DNA of 64,000 nt from Anaerocolumna jejuensis DSM 15929 (GCF_900142215.1 NZ_FRAC01000006.1:186001-250000); one strand, 5' to 3'. Numbered from the stretch's first letter, positions 16,716-25,641 are shown. Notes: generated by a model not told the origin, from the sequence alone. Translations and numbers: made by a program.

Positions 16716-17027
16716 CTAAACAAATTTAATATACTTCTTTCCGTAATCTTCCCTGATCCCGTTAATGCCAAGAAAAAGGGAATTTAATAACAAAGTTGAT
16801 TCATTACAAGGTTTTGAAACAATCCTAAAATCTATCATCCCCTCTTCCTCCTTCAAATCAAAGGTATCGGAAGTAAAGGTTTCAATAGAATTGACGGTAT
16901 TAATGACAAGAGCCGAAACAGCTGCACATACGATATCCTGTCCGCTTTCTGCGAAGCCTGCATGTCCTGTGCTGCGAAAGCCTGTTATTTTTCCGTCTGC
17001 ATCTTTATATACGGATAATGTTATCAT
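16716..17027 (-). CDS. prp: Ribosomal-processing cysteine protease Prp
   Basis: 103 residues (YsxB family). GHAGFAESGQDIVCAAVSAL contains the catalytic His and Cys pair. It removes the N-terminal extension of L27, which is encoded next to it and has the matching cleavage motif. SD AGGGTTAAGTT precedes the ATG. The rplU-prp-rpmA order is diagnostic. Confidence 0.96.
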   Translation of the reverse strand: MITLSVYKDADGKITGFRSTGHAGFAESGQDIVCAAVSALVINTVNSIETFTSDTFDLKEEEGMIDFRIVSKPCNESTLLLNSLFLGINGIREDYGKKYIKFV

Positions 17028-17042
17028 AACTTAACCCTTATG

Positions 17043-17351
17043 TTATGCGTTGATTTTTTCAATCTTAACCTTGGTATATGGCTGCCTGTGACCATTCTTC
17101 TTGTGATATCCGGTCTTTCTCTTATAACGGTAAACAATAACTTTCTTGTTCTTGCCTTCTTCTACTACTGATGCAGTAACTGTTGCTCCGGCTACCGTAG
17201 GATTTCCTGCTACGAAAGAACCATTGTTTACAGCAAGTACCTGGTCAAAGGTATAAGTTGTTCCAGCTTCCAAACCAAGCTTTTCTACTTTAATGATATC
17301 GCCTTCGGCTACTTTGTACTGTTTACCACCTGTTGCAATAATTGCGTACAT
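17043..17351 (-). CDS. rplU: Large-subunit ribosomal protein L21
   Basis: 102 residues: MYAIIATGGKQYKV at the start and YKRKTGYHKKNGHRQPYTKV at the C-terminus are L21 signatures. It binds 23S rRNA domain I. The ATG at 17351 has SD AGGAGGTG at a good distance; a GTG three codons upstream lies within the SD and was rejected. First gene of the rplU-prp-rpmA block, with its own promoter and leader. Confidence 0.97.
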   Translation of the reverse strand: MYAIIATGGKQYKVAEGDIIKVEKLGLEAGTTYTFDQVLAVNNGSFVAGNPTVAGATVTASVVEEGKNKKVIVYRYKRKTGYHKKNGHRQPYTKVKIEKINA

Positions 17352-17360
17352 ATGGCACAC

Positions 17361-17450
17361 CTCCTATTATCATTACTCGCCAGCTTTGGTATCTATTTAC
17401 AATAGTATATTAAAATAGATTTCAAAACCTCGCTGTGCGGCACACTAGAT
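17361..17450 (-). promoter_or_regulatory. rplU 5' leader, possible L21 leader
   Basis: About 90 nt of leader between promoter and SD, with a TGTGC/GCACA hairpin and a conserved-looking CTGGCGAGTAATGATAA segment just before the SD. Firmicutes rplU genes often carry an autoregulatory L21 leader. A covariance-model search was not possible here. Confidence 0.4.
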
Positions 17451-17451
17451 T

Positions 17452-17480
17452 AGTCTAGCATATAAGCCAGTTATTGTCAA
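17452..17480 (-). promoter_or_regulatory. rplU promoter
   Basis: On the minus strand: TTGACA (17475-17480), 17-bp spacer with TGC before the -10, TAGACT (17452-17457). Confidence 0.7.
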
Positions 17481-17552
17481 CGAATAAAATAAATTTTTAC
17501 ACGTCTGACGTATGAGCCCAATTATCAAAGACTCTTTTCTAAAAAACTCTTA

Positions 17553-17633
17553 TTGACAATTATATCAGAGTGATATATCCTTAGTAAAAATATTATATCA
17601 GAGTGATATACTTCTGGTTTCTGGCACTGATAT
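17553..17633 (+). promoter_or_regulatory. Promoter with two PadR-type operators
   Basis: TTGACA (17553-17558), 17-bp spacer, TATCCT (17576-17581). A palindrome ATATCA-GAG-TGATAT lies in the spacer (17562-17576) and an identical copy at 17595-17609, 33 bp away; a further half-site TGATAT is at 17628. ATATCA/TGATAT palindromes are what PadR-family repressors bind, and a PadR-like gene is the second gene downstream. Confidence 0.8.
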
Positions 17634-17685
17634 AGTAGAAAGAATCTGCTATATACATGAAAGCATGTGCGAAAAGGAGGAAAAA

Positions 17686-18879
17686 ATGCATAAAATTTTA
17701 TTTGTTAACGGTAATTTAAAGGGCCACTTCAATCCCACCCTGCCAGTTGTAAAGGAACTGGTCAGCCGCGGTGAGGAGGTATGGTACTTTGCTTCGGAGA
17801 TTTTTAAGGAAGAACTGGAGTCTGTGGGGGCTCATTTCATCAGCTCAGGAGCAGAGATTGAAGAATTCAATAAAAATTTTCGTTCTTCCGGTAACCATCC
17901 ATTTTATACCCTGTTAGAATACAAGCTGAAATACGATATAGCTATGGTGCCTGTACTGCTAAACCGGATACAGAATCTTTCCTTTGATGTTTTAGTATAT
18001 GATTCCTATTTAGGCGGAGGCAGTTTCCTTCCCTCCATACTGCAAATACCATCCATATGCTCTGCCACTACTTTTGCCCTTAACAGGCTTCCTATCGAAA
18101 GGGAACAGCTTATAAGCGGCTGCCATCCGCAGCTGGATGAATTCTATCTTGTCCTTCAAAAGGAATGTGCCCGTCTGGGAGTCAGAGTACCGGATGCTTT
18201 AGAATTTTTTGCATCAAGGGGTGATATTACCCTTGTATATACCGCTAAGGAATTTAATCCCGGCAGCGAGGCCTTTGACGACAGTTACATATTTACAGGG
18301 CCCTCTATAGGAGAAAGGCAGGACGATATGGACTTTCCCTGGCAGAGGCTAACGGGTAATCCCCTTATCTATATTTCCATGGGGAGTATAAATACAGAGC
18401 TTGCCGGATTCTATAAAATATGCCTGGAAGCCTTTAGCAATTCGGAATATCAGGTTGTAATGTCCGTGGGCAGTAAAATAGAAATTTCATCCCTTGGGAA
18501 CATTCCCGGTAATATTATTCTGTGCCGGCAGGCCCCCCAGCTGGAATTATTAAAGCGCTGTGTACTCTTTATCAGCCACGGCGGTCTTAACAGTATAAAC
18601 GAAGCCCTGTATTATGGAGTGCCAGCCATTGTTGTTCCCCTTGTAAATGACCAGTTTATAACAGCCAGGCAGGTCTTGACCCATGGATTGGGTATGTCAC
18701 TGAAATTTACAGAAATCACTGCCCAGCTTATGGCGAATACAGTTAATACCATATTGACAGACACTTCCTATCAGGATAACTGTAAGGATTTCAGCAGAAT
18801 ATCCCGGCAGGCAGGGGGATACCGCAAAGCAGCCGATGTTATACAGCAAATGGAGGTTAAAAATGGCATTAAAAAATAA
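17686..18879 (+). CDS. MGT-type UDP-glycosyltransferase
   Basis: 397 residues of the GT1 macrolide-glycosyltransferase group (YjiC/YojK-like). N-terminal ILFVNGNLKGHFNPTLPVV is the acceptor-side signature; ISMGSINT and the donor-site FISHGGLNSINEALYYGVP follow. Relatives transfer glucose to small lipophilic acceptors such as antibiotics or flavonoids, so detoxification is the likely role (inference). The ATG at 17686 has SD AAAGGAGG; the frame 21 bp upstream has none. It overlaps the PadR-like gene by 17 bp and both are under the operator-bearing promoter. Confidence 0.88.
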   Translation: MHKILFVNGNLKGHFNPTLPVVKELVSRGEEVWYFASEIFKEELESVGAHFISSGAEIEEFNKNFRSSGNHPFYTLLEYKLKYDIAMVPVLLNRIQNLSFDVLVYDSYLGGGSFLPSILQIPSICSATTFALNRLPIEREQLISGCHPQLDEFYLVLQKECARLGVRVPDALEFFASRGDITLVYTAKEFNPGSEAFDDSYIFTGPSIGERQDDMDFPWQRLTGNPLIYISMGSINTELAGFYKICLEAFSNSEYQVVMSVGSKIEISSLGNIPGNIILCRQAPQLELLKRCVLFISHGGLNSINEALYYGVPAIVVPLVNDQFITARQVLTHGLGMSLKFTEITAQLMANTVNTILTDTSYQDNCKDFSRISRQAGGYRKAADVIQQMEVKNGIKK

Positions 18880-19408
18880 AACCCGTTATGCGATTCTTGG
18901 AATTCTAAGCATCCATTCCGGAACCGGATATGATATTAAAAAATACTGTGATACTGTCATCTCAAACTTTTGGAATGAAAATTTCGGACATATCTATCCT
19001 GTATTGAACCAGCTGCTGGAGGATGGATGGATTCAAACAGACGAGTCTTCCTCACCCAGAAAGAAGGTATATTCCATTACCGAAACGGGCAGACAGGAAT
19101 TTTTAAGGTGGCTTGCAGAGCCGGCCGGCTATCAGCCTGAAAGGTCGGAGTTTTTATTAAAATTCACCTTTTCAAGTAATCTGGATAAGAAAGCTATCCT
19201 AAGAATGCTGTCCGATTACAGAAAGATGCATTGCGACAGGCTGGATAAATACCAGCTCATGCAGAAAGACCTTCAAAAAGGCTTAAAGGATGTGGTTCCG
19301 GAAAGAGAATTATTCTTATACGCCCCCCTTCGTTTGGGCATTTTAAATACCAGGGCTGCCATTGACTGGTGCGATGAAATCATGATGGCTCTGGAAAAAA
19401 GCAATTAA
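18863..19408 (+). CDS. PadR-family transcriptional regulator
   Basis: 181 residues. An N-terminal winged helix (YAILGILSIHSGTGYDIKKY ... IYPVLNQLLEDGWI) is followed by the helical C-terminal dimerisation domain of the Vir_act_alpha_C type, rich in charged residues. It probably represses its own two-gene operon through the palindromes at 17,562 and 17,595, and lets go when it binds a small molecule that the glycosyltransferase modifies (inference). The ATG at 18863 has SD TGGAGG; translation is coupled to the preceding gene. Confidence 0.9.
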   Translation: MALKNKTRYAILGILSIHSGTGYDIKKYCDTVISNFWNENFGHIYPVLNQLLEDGWIQTDESSSPRKKVYSITETGRQEFLRWLAEPAGYQPERSEFLLKFTFSSNLDKKAILRMLSDYRKMHCDRLDKYQLMQKDLQKGLKDVVPERELFLYAPLRLGILNTRAAIDWCDEIMMALEKSN

Positions 19409-19562
19409 TCTGGACTTTTCTCATTAAGCTTTATTTTATCATCCTTAAAAAGGATGGTAAAACACAGATGAAACTGTTAAAATGTTAATCATGGCATGTA
19501 TATAATCGAAAATATACGCAGAACTATGTAATAGCGACATTTTAAATGAGAAAGGAATTACA

Positions 19563-20777
19563 ATGACAGAGAAAACGATAAAATTATATGATGAAGACAG
19601 CTATCTTTCTGAATTTAACGCAAAGGTCCTATCCTGCCGGGAAATAATATCGAAAGCTGATAAAAAAACATATGAAGTCATACTGGATACTACTGCCTTT
19701 TTTCCGGAAGGCGGCGGACAGGCCTGTGATACGGGCTTTCTTCATGGCATGGAAGTCATAGATGTGCAGGAAAAAGAAGAGGTGGTCTATCATACATTAA
19801 CAGCTCCTATACCGGAAGGTATCTCCGTAAAAGGTGAAATCAACCGCAGCCGCAGATTTGACTTTATGCAGCAGCATACCGGGGAACACATCCTATCCGG
19901 CCTGGTCCATGAACATTACGGCTATGACAACGTAGGCTTTCATCTGGGAGCAGATATGGTTACCATTGATTTTAGCGGTGCTCTTAAGGAAGAGGATTTA
20001 AGAGCAATGGAAGAAAAGGCTAATGAAGCCGTATTTCACAACCTTCCGGTAAGAGCTTATTATCCCACCCAGAATGAGTTAAAAAACATAGATTACCGCA
20101 GTAAGAAAGAATTATCCGGTGCGGTCCGTATTGTGACCATAGAAGGAATTGACACCTGTGCCTGCTGTGCTCCCCATGTCAGGTTTACGGGAGAAGTGGG
20201 CCTGATTAAAATTGTATCCTTCCAAAGCTATAAGGGCGGAACCCGTATGGAAATTCTCTGCGGAAACAGAGCCTTAAAGGATTATAACCGGAAAGAAAAA
20301 AGTATCCAGAATATTTCCGTGCTGCTTTCCGCCAGGATATATGAAACAGACGAGGCCGTAAAACATCTGAAGGAAGAGAAAACAGCCCTGGAAGGAAAGC
20401 TTTCCGCACTCTCTCTTAAGCTTTTAACCTATAAGGCAGAGTCCATCCCTTTTGGAACAGAGCCCTATACTGTTTTCGACAATGAAGTCGAAGACAATCA
20501 GCTAAGAAATTATGCCAATCTTTTAAAGGACCGCAGAGATGGAGTTACCGGAATCTTCTTTCCGTCTGCCAAAAGCAGCCCAGACCTTTCTGAGACAGAT
20601 GAGTCCATAGAATACCGCTATGTCCTGTGTGCTAAAACCATAGACATAAGGCCCTTGGGAACAGCCCTTAATAAAAGCTTTCAGGGAAGAGGCGGCGGAA
20701 GCAAGGAAATGGTTCAGGGAAGCTTAACCGGCCGTAAGAATGAAATCGCCGATTTTATTCTGCAATATAAAGCTTAA
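19563..20777 (+). CDS. AlaX-type alanyl-tRNA editing protein
   Basis: 404 residues: an AlaRS-like editing domain plus a C-terminal extension, as in AlaX type II. The zinc ligands are H105 and H109 in HTGEH and the later CACCAPH. It hydrolyses Ser- or Gly-tRNA(Ala) mischarged by AlaRS. The C-terminal half includes a coiled-coil-like stretch (about 255-290) and a GRGGGSKEMVQGSL motif resembling the AlaRS C-Ala/DHHA1 region. SD AAAGGA precedes the ATG; TATAAT at 19501 is a plausible -10. Confidence 0.92.
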   Translation: MTEKTIKLYDEDSYLSEFNAKVLSCREIISKADKKTYEVILDTTAFFPEGGGQACDTGFLHGMEVIDVQEKEEVVYHTLTAPIPEGISVKGEINRSRRFDFMQQHTGEHILSGLVHEHYGYDNVGFHLGADMVTIDFSGALKEEDLRAMEEKANEAVFHNLPVRAYYPTQNELKNIDYRSKKELSGAVRIVTIEGIDTCACCAPHVRFTGEVGLIKIVSFQSYKGGTRMEILCGNRALKDYNRKEKSIQNISVLLSARIYETDEAVKHLKEEKTALEGKLSALSLKLLTYKAESIPFGTEPYTVFDNEVEDNQLRNYANLLKDRRDGVTGIFFPSAKSSPDLSETDESIEYRYVLCAKTIDIRPLGTALNKSFQGRGGGSKEMVQGSLTGRKNEIADFILQYKA

Positions 20778-20780
20778 AAC

Positions 20781-20827
20781 AAGAGGCAATTCAAGCGCCC
20801 CAAAATTCTGAGCTTGAATTGCCTCTT
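20781..20827. terminator. Hairpin terminator between alaX and ybaK
   Basis: A 16-bp perfect stem, AAGAGGCAATTCAAGC and GCTTGAATTGCCTCTT, with a 15-nt loop. It is placed just after the AlaX stop, between convergent genes; the T-run is weak. Confidence 0.7.
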
Positions 20828-20930
20828 ATAATAATCCGTTTATTAACTCATCTGCTCTTATTTAGTTATCCAGCCTTTTTTACACCTGGAAGAGAAAAAA
20901 CGAAAGAATCGGCTTCTATTGAATTGGAAC

Positions 20931-21413
20931 TTAATCCGTCAAGTCTGCAAAGATTCCCTGCACAAACTTCATAAGGGAAACCGGATCTGCTTCCAGCTGT
21001 AAGCCTCTGACGCCGGCACTGACAGTTACGGTATCAAAAAGCTGTGCCGTTTCATCCATGAAGGTGGGGTATTTTTTCTTCATACCTATGGGGGAACAGC
21101 CTCCTCTGATATATCCTGTCAGGCCCAATAGGTCCTTTTGGTGGACCATTTCAATCTTTTTCTCACCGGTAACCTGGGCTGCTTTTTTCAGATTAAGCTC
21201 CTCTTTCACAGGGATACAAAATACATAGATTTCTTCTTTTCCTCTTGCTACCAGAGTCTTAAAGACCTGGGCCGGCGGAATCCCTATCTGGGCAGCCACA
21301 TGCTCACCGGACAGGTTATTCTCATCCGGCTCATATTCATATGTTTCATACGAAATGCCCGCCTGTTCCAACAACCTTGCGGCATTGGTTTTATTCTTCC
21401 CTAATTTGTTCAT
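20931..21413 (-). CDS. YbaK/EbsC-type Cys-tRNA(Pro) deacylase
   Basis: 160 residues of the YbaK family. The VFKTLVARG motif with the catalytic lysine, the FCIPVKEELNLKKAA segment and GYIRGGCSPIGMKKK are characteristic. It clears Cys (sometimes Ala or Ser) from tRNA(Pro) after ProRS errors. The ATG lies 23 bp inside the end of the RNase G gene, so the two are co-transcribed. It converges on alaX, so two free-standing editing enzymes sit side by side. Confidence 0.93.
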   Translation of the reverse strand: MNKLGKNKTNAARLLEQAGISYETYEYEPDENNLSGEHVAAQIGIPPAQVFKTLVARGKEEIYVFCIPVKEELNLKKAAQVTGEKKIEMVHQKDLLGLTGYIRGGCSPIGMKKKYPTFMDETAQLFDTVTVSAGVRGLQLEADPVSLMKFVQGIFADLTD

Positions 21414-22581
21414 AGAGTGGTTTTCTCACCTTCTTTCTTGTCACTTCCACCAGGTTCAAGGCTGTCATATCCACTAATACCGTTTTCACGGAATCCTTCC
21501 TCAGCTGTTCCTCGAAGAACCTCATAAGTGCTTCTTTGGCACTCTTATCCTCCATATCGATAAAGTCGACAATAATAATACCTGACAGGTTCCGCAGCCT
21601 TATCTGCCTTGCGATTTCTTCTGCTGCTTCCAGATTCAGCTTAAAAAAGGTTTCCTGTACCTTTCTCTTTCCGGAAATCGCTTTTCCTGTATTGACATCA
21701 ATAACGGTCAAAGCCTCGGTAGGTTCAATAATTATAGTTCCGCCGGATTTAAGCCATACTTTTTTCTTCAGGGCATCTTCCAGTTTTACTTCAATCCCAT
21801 AGAGCTTGCTTAAGGAAAGCAGGTTATCTTCATAGAACCTAAGCTTCTCTAAATCTTCTTTCTGGTATCTGCCAAGGTAGGAAGCAATCTCCTCATAGAG
21901 CTTCCTGTCATCGGTAATAATTTCCGTTATGGCCTCTGATAAGCTGTCACGGATATCACAGAGATATCCGGGCAAGGTCCGGTAAACCACAGAAAAAGGG
22001 GTTTTATGTGTTCCATAGCTTAGGGTCTCCCTATAAAGAGAAATAAGTGCTTCTGCCTCCTCTTTCAGTACGGAATCTTCTGCTTTGGCGGCGTTTGTTC
22101 TTACGATAAATCCATATTCTGTATGCTTATAGGCATCCATTAGGGTCTTAAGGCGCTTTCTCTCCTCTTCGTCCCCAATCTTGCCGGATATGCCGATAAT
22201 ATTGTTTCCGTGGGTAAGCACCAGATACTTTCCCGTAAAGTTAAGTCCTGTCGTGGCAACCGGGGCCTTGGTCTTTACGTCTGCCTTGGCAATCTGAACC
22301 AGAATTTCATCCCCTACTACCATCTTTTCATTTTTTTTGGAATTTAAAAATATGGGATTTCTTACTTCCTCCAGGGAAAGATAACACATCTTACCCTTTT
22401 CATATTCTACAAAGGCCGCAGCAATATTGGCAACAATGTTCTTGACCTTTCCCACATAGATATTTCCAAGAGGATTTTCCTCCTGCAGACCGAATACATT
22501 GACCTGAAGCATCTCCTTTTCTTCAAATACAGAGGATACAATACTATCCCCATCCTTTGTGATAATCAGTTTATGCTTCAT
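21391..22581 (-). CDS. rng: Ribonuclease G/E family, short form
   Basis: 396 residues. An S1 domain (about 35-110), the VIDVNTGK motif and the catalytic magnesium site IIIVDFIDM are present. It cuts single-stranded A/U-rich RNA 5' ends and processes rRNA. The protein stops at TRKKVRKPLYEQIREE, just where E. coli RNase G continues into the cysteine Zn-link, which is therefore missing. A frame extends 132 bp upstream, but the ATG at 22581 has SD AGGTGG and begins the usual MKHKLIIT. It overlaps the TIGR03936 gene by 11 bp. Confidence 0.93.
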   Translation of the reverse strand: MKHKLIITKDGDSIVSSVFEEKEMLQVNVFGLQEENPLGNIYVGKVKNIVANIAAAFVEYEKGKMCYLSLEEVRNPIFLNSKKNEKMVVGDEILVQIAKADVKTKAPVATTGLNFTGKYLVLTHGNNIIGISGKIGDEEERKRLKTLMDAYKHTEYGFIVRTNAAKAEDSVLKEEAEALISLYRETLSYGTHKTPFSVVYRTLPGYLCDIRDSLSEAITEIITDDRKLYEEIASYLGRYQKEDLEKLRFYEDNLLSLSKLYGIEVKLEDALKKKVWLKSGGTIIIEPTEALTVIDVNTGKAISGKRKVQETFFKLNLEAAEEIARQIRLRNLSGIIIVDFIDMEDKSAKEALMRFFEEQLRKDSVKTVLVDMTALNLVEVTRKKVRKPLYEQIREE

Positions 22582-23335
22582 AGCCCACCTCTGACAAAGG
22601 AATATAGGCTCCATTCTCTGTTCCTGTTTCTCCATACAGTTCAATGCGGTGCATCTGGAAGGCAAATTCATGAAAGGGTATCCCTGCATATTCACAAAAG
22701 GCTTCCATGACAAGTTCAGGCTTTATATTATTTACACTGCCGGAGGACAGCTTAAGATACACCTTAACACCATTGTCATAAACCTCTGGCAGGGTGGCCT
22801 TTCCGGAAGTACCCTTATAAAACTCTGTCTCTGCAAATGCATGGCAGTAAATAAAAGGCTTAATATCAGTTTCCTTTTCACTCTTTTTTGATTTTTTTAA
22901 TACTGTGATATTTTCCTGCGCCATAAAACCGGTAAATTTTTCCTGAAATTCATTCCGGTTCATAAATTCATAGCCATCCCTTACCGATACCAGATAATCC
23001 GCTGCGGCAACACTTGCCATGGCGTTCTTGGCTCCGTCTTTTAATACCACCATATCCGTTACCTGAATAAATTCATTCATAGCATCATTCAGTTTCTTTA
23101 ATACGACCTGCTTGTCCTCAAGACTGTGAAAGGAAACATCCAGATACTCTCCTTCGCTGGTTAACCCAACTCCCAATGGAGAAGCAAAGGACATGACCTG
23201 ATGAGGGTTAAAGCCCTGGGAATATTCCACGTCAAGGCCTGCTCTTCGCACCGCTTTCTGGAAAAAGCGCATGATATCCAGGTGTCCGATGAATTTTACG
23301 GGTCCAATTTTAATAAATTTCATTCGTACCATCAT
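22571..23335 (-). CDS. TIGR03936 (DUF2344) radical-SAM-associated protein
   Basis: 254 residues starting MMVRMKFIKIGPVKFIGHLD, typical of this family, with the SQGFNPHQVMSFASPLGVG signature. Function is unknown; it is almost always encoded beside the TIGR03960 radical SAM protein and RNase G, so a role in RNA modification or processing is suspected. The ATG at 23335 has SD AGGAGGT and overlaps the TIGR03960 stop codon (ATGA); a frame 84 bp further upstream was rejected. Confidence 0.9.
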   Translation of the reverse strand: MMVRMKFIKIGPVKFIGHLDIMRFFQKAVRRAGLDVEYSQGFNPHQVMSFASPLGVGLTSEGEYLDVSFHSLEDKQVVLKKLNDAMNEFIQVTDMVVLKDGAKNAMASVAAADYLVSVRDGYEFMNRNEFQEKFTGFMAQENITVLKKSKKSEKETDIKPFIYCHAFAETEFYKGTSGKATLPEVYDNGVKVYLKLSSGSVNNIKPELVMEAFCEYAGIPFHEFAFQMHRIELYGETGTENGAYIPLSEVGYEA

Positions 23336-25212
23336 AGAGTGGTTACCTCCTGTCTTGGGATATAACAGATGCCGCCTCCGAATTCCATCGCACCGCAATG
23401 GGAGCATGCCATTTTGCAATTAGGAGTAACTTTTTCTTCCCGGGCATTTTTATATTCCCGAATTAAAAATGCCTTGGAAACACCTGCATCTATAAAATCC
23501 CAGGGAAGGATTTCCTCTTCTTCCCTCTCTCTGCTGGTGTAGAAGCCGATATCAATGCCGGTATCCGCAAAAGCCTTTTCCCATTTCTCATTGGAAAAGA
23601 ATTCGGTCCAGGAATCAAAGAGACAGCCTTCCTGATAGGCCGCCAAAAGAGCCTTTGCTGTTCTTCGGTCGCCTCTGGCAAATACACCCTCCAGCACACT
23701 GAGCTCCGCTTCGTGCCAGTTGTACTTAATACTCTTTTTATTTAACTGCTCATTGAATTTTGACCTCAGGAAATGCTGTTTATTCAGGTATTCCTCTGCC
23801 GTATCCATTCTTGACCACTGAAAAGGTGTAAAGGGCTTGGGAACAAAGAAGGAGGTACTGGCAGTAATGCTTACCTTGCCGTTTCTCTGATCCTTTGGAA
23901 TGGTATAATATTCTCTTGCAATCTGATCGGATAATACTGCTATTCCCTCAACATCCTCTTCTGTTTCCGTGGGAAGCCCCAGCATAAAATACAGCTTAAC
24001 CTTATTCCAGCCTCCATTAAAGGCTTCCATGGCACCGGAAAGGATGTTCTCTTCCGTCAGTCCCTTATTGATAACATTACGAAGTCTTTGGGTACCTGCT
24101 TCCGGAGCAAAGGTTAGGGAGCTTTTTCTGACATCCTGTACCTTGTTCATAACATCCAGTGCAAAGGCATCAATACGAAGGGAAGGAAGGGAAATATTGA
24201 CCTTCTGCCGGTTACATTCCTCAATCAAAAAGTACACCAGCTCCTGTAAGCCGGAAAAATCACTGGAACTTAAAGAGCTTAAGGAAATTTCCTCATGTCC
24301 CGTAGCACGAAGCATTTCAACAGCATACTCCTTTAAAAAATCCATGCTTCGCTCTCTGACAGGGCGGTATACCATTCCTGCCTGACAGAAACGGCAGCCT
24401 CTGATGCAGCCTCTTTGAATCTCAAGGACTACTCTGTCCTGGGTCGCTCTGATATAGGGAACCAAAGGTTTCTTCGGATAGTAGGTATTTTCAAGGTTCA
24501 TTTCGACCTGCTTCTTTATTCTTTCCCTGGCATGGGCATTGTTTTTTGTAAAACTTTCTATGGTGCCGTCTTCCTTATAGGTAACCTCGTAGAAAGAAGG
24601 CACATAGATTCCTTCAATCTCCGCTATTTGTTCCAAATATTCTTTTCTGCTTCCCCCTTTTTTCTTATGCTCCTGATAGATATCCAGCAGCTGGTTGTAG
24701 ACCGTTTCTCCCTCTCCGATATAGAAGAAGTCAAAGAAATCGGCAAGAGGCTCCGGGTTATAAACGCAAGGTCCTCCTCCCAATACAAAGGGGTCCTCCT
24801 CCGTCCTGTCTTTTGCCAGCAAGGGTATTCCGGATAAATCAAGGATTTGCAGTACGTTGGTATAGCACATCTCATATTGGAGGGTAATTCCCAGAAAATC
24901 AAAATCCTTAATGGGCTCCTGGGATTCCAGAGCAAAGAGGGGAATCTTTTTCTCTCTCATGATCTTGTCCAAATCAGGCCAGGGGGAGTATACCCTCTCA
25001 CAGTAGGTATCTTCGCGGCGGTTAAACATATCATAAAGAATCTGTATGCCAAGATGGGACATACCTATCTCATAAACATCAGGAAAGCACATACAGAACC
25101 TGATATCAACAGTTTTTGTATCTTTCACAACCATATTTGTCTCATTTCCAATATATCTGGCGGGCTTGTCTATGGTCATTAAAATCTCATCGGATAAGGC
25201 CAGCTTATTCAT
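23332..25212 (-). CDS. TIGR03960 B12-binding/radical SAM protein
   Basis: 626 residues. A N-terminal B12-binding-like region (VDIRFCMCFPDVYEIGMSHLGIQ) is followed by the radical SAM 4Fe-4S motif in RGCIRGCRFCQAG (C-x3-C-x2-C) and a CKMACSHCGAM cluster near the C-terminus. The substrate is unknown; the family co-occurs with TIGR03936 and RNase G. The ATG at 25212 follows SD AAAGGAG; the frame 24 bp upstream has none. Probably the first gene of this minus-strand operon. Confidence 0.9.
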   Translation of the reverse strand: MNKLALSDEILMTIDKPARYIGNETNMVVKDTKTVDIRFCMCFPDVYEIGMSHLGIQILYDMFNRREDTYCERVYSPWPDLDKIMREKKIPLFALESQEPIKDFDFLGITLQYEMCYTNVLQILDLSGIPLLAKDRTEEDPFVLGGGPCVYNPEPLADFFDFFYIGEGETVYNQLLDIYQEHKKKGGSRKEYLEQIAEIEGIYVPSFYEVTYKEDGTIESFTKNNAHARERIKKQVEMNLENTYYPKKPLVPYIRATQDRVVLEIQRGCIRGCRFCQAGMVYRPVRERSMDFLKEYAVEMLRATGHEEISLSSLSSSDFSGLQELVYFLIEECNRQKVNISLPSLRIDAFALDVMNKVQDVRKSSLTFAPEAGTQRLRNVINKGLTEENILSGAMEAFNGGWNKVKLYFMLGLPTETEEDVEGIAVLSDQIAREYYTIPKDQRNGKVSITASTSFFVPKPFTPFQWSRMDTAEEYLNKQHFLRSKFNEQLNKKSIKYNWHEAELSVLEGVFARGDRRTAKALLAAYQEGCLFDSWTEFFSNEKWEKAFADTGIDIGFYTSREREEEEILPWDFIDAGVSKAFLIREYKNAREEKVTPNCKMACSHCGAMEFGGGICYIPRQEVTTL

Positions 25213-25385
25213 TCGAACTCCTTTCGTGAATATCAAATCATTGATTTGGTATTCTTTGAGTACCTAGTTGAAAAGTATATCCCGTTTTTCAACTACTCTC
25301 CACTTCTTTTGTTGTATTTCCAGCGTCTGTCTGATTATTTCACCTTCACAGCTTTTGTAACAAGGAAAATGCCAGACCTTAGAAA

Positions 25386-25520
25386 AACACATTGGTTTAC
25401 ATAATATAATTATGTGAATCAATGTGTTATTATTTAAAACATAAATTTAATTATAGACTAATATAAGTAAAAAAACAATCCATTTCCTTTCATATAAATG
25501 GATTATATAAGTTGAATTAG
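25386..25520. repeat. Cluster of intergenic inverted repeats
   Basis: Within the 429-bp gap before the radical SAM gene: AACACATTG ... CAATGTGTT with TTTACATAA/TTATGTGAA inside (25386-25430), and ATCCATTT ... AAATGGAT (25479-25503). No ORF and no T-run; the origin is unclear. Confidence 0.5.
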
Positions 25521-25560
25521 GTTTTAAATTAAAATCAACCTATATAGTTGCTTCAGATAA

Positions 25561-25611
25561 GCCCGGCAAATGCCCTGTTTCAATATACCACAGGAAATTT
25601 GTGAAAAACTG
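25561..25611 (+). repeat. Family C repeat copy
   Basis: CCCGGCAAATGCCCTGTTTC through ACAGGAAATTTGTGAAAAA closely matches 32,028-32,075 (CCCGACAAATACCCTACTTC through ACAGGCAATTTGCACAAAA). Here it stands alone, without the long foldback of the other copy. Confidence 0.65.
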
Positions 25612-25641
25612 ACCATTTGACAGGCGGTCCATAGTTAGGAA

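Noticed and set aside
19434..19462. Terminator after the PadR-like gene
   Set aside because: TTTTATCATCC/GGATGGTAAAA forms a hairpin but lacks a T-run on the plus strand.
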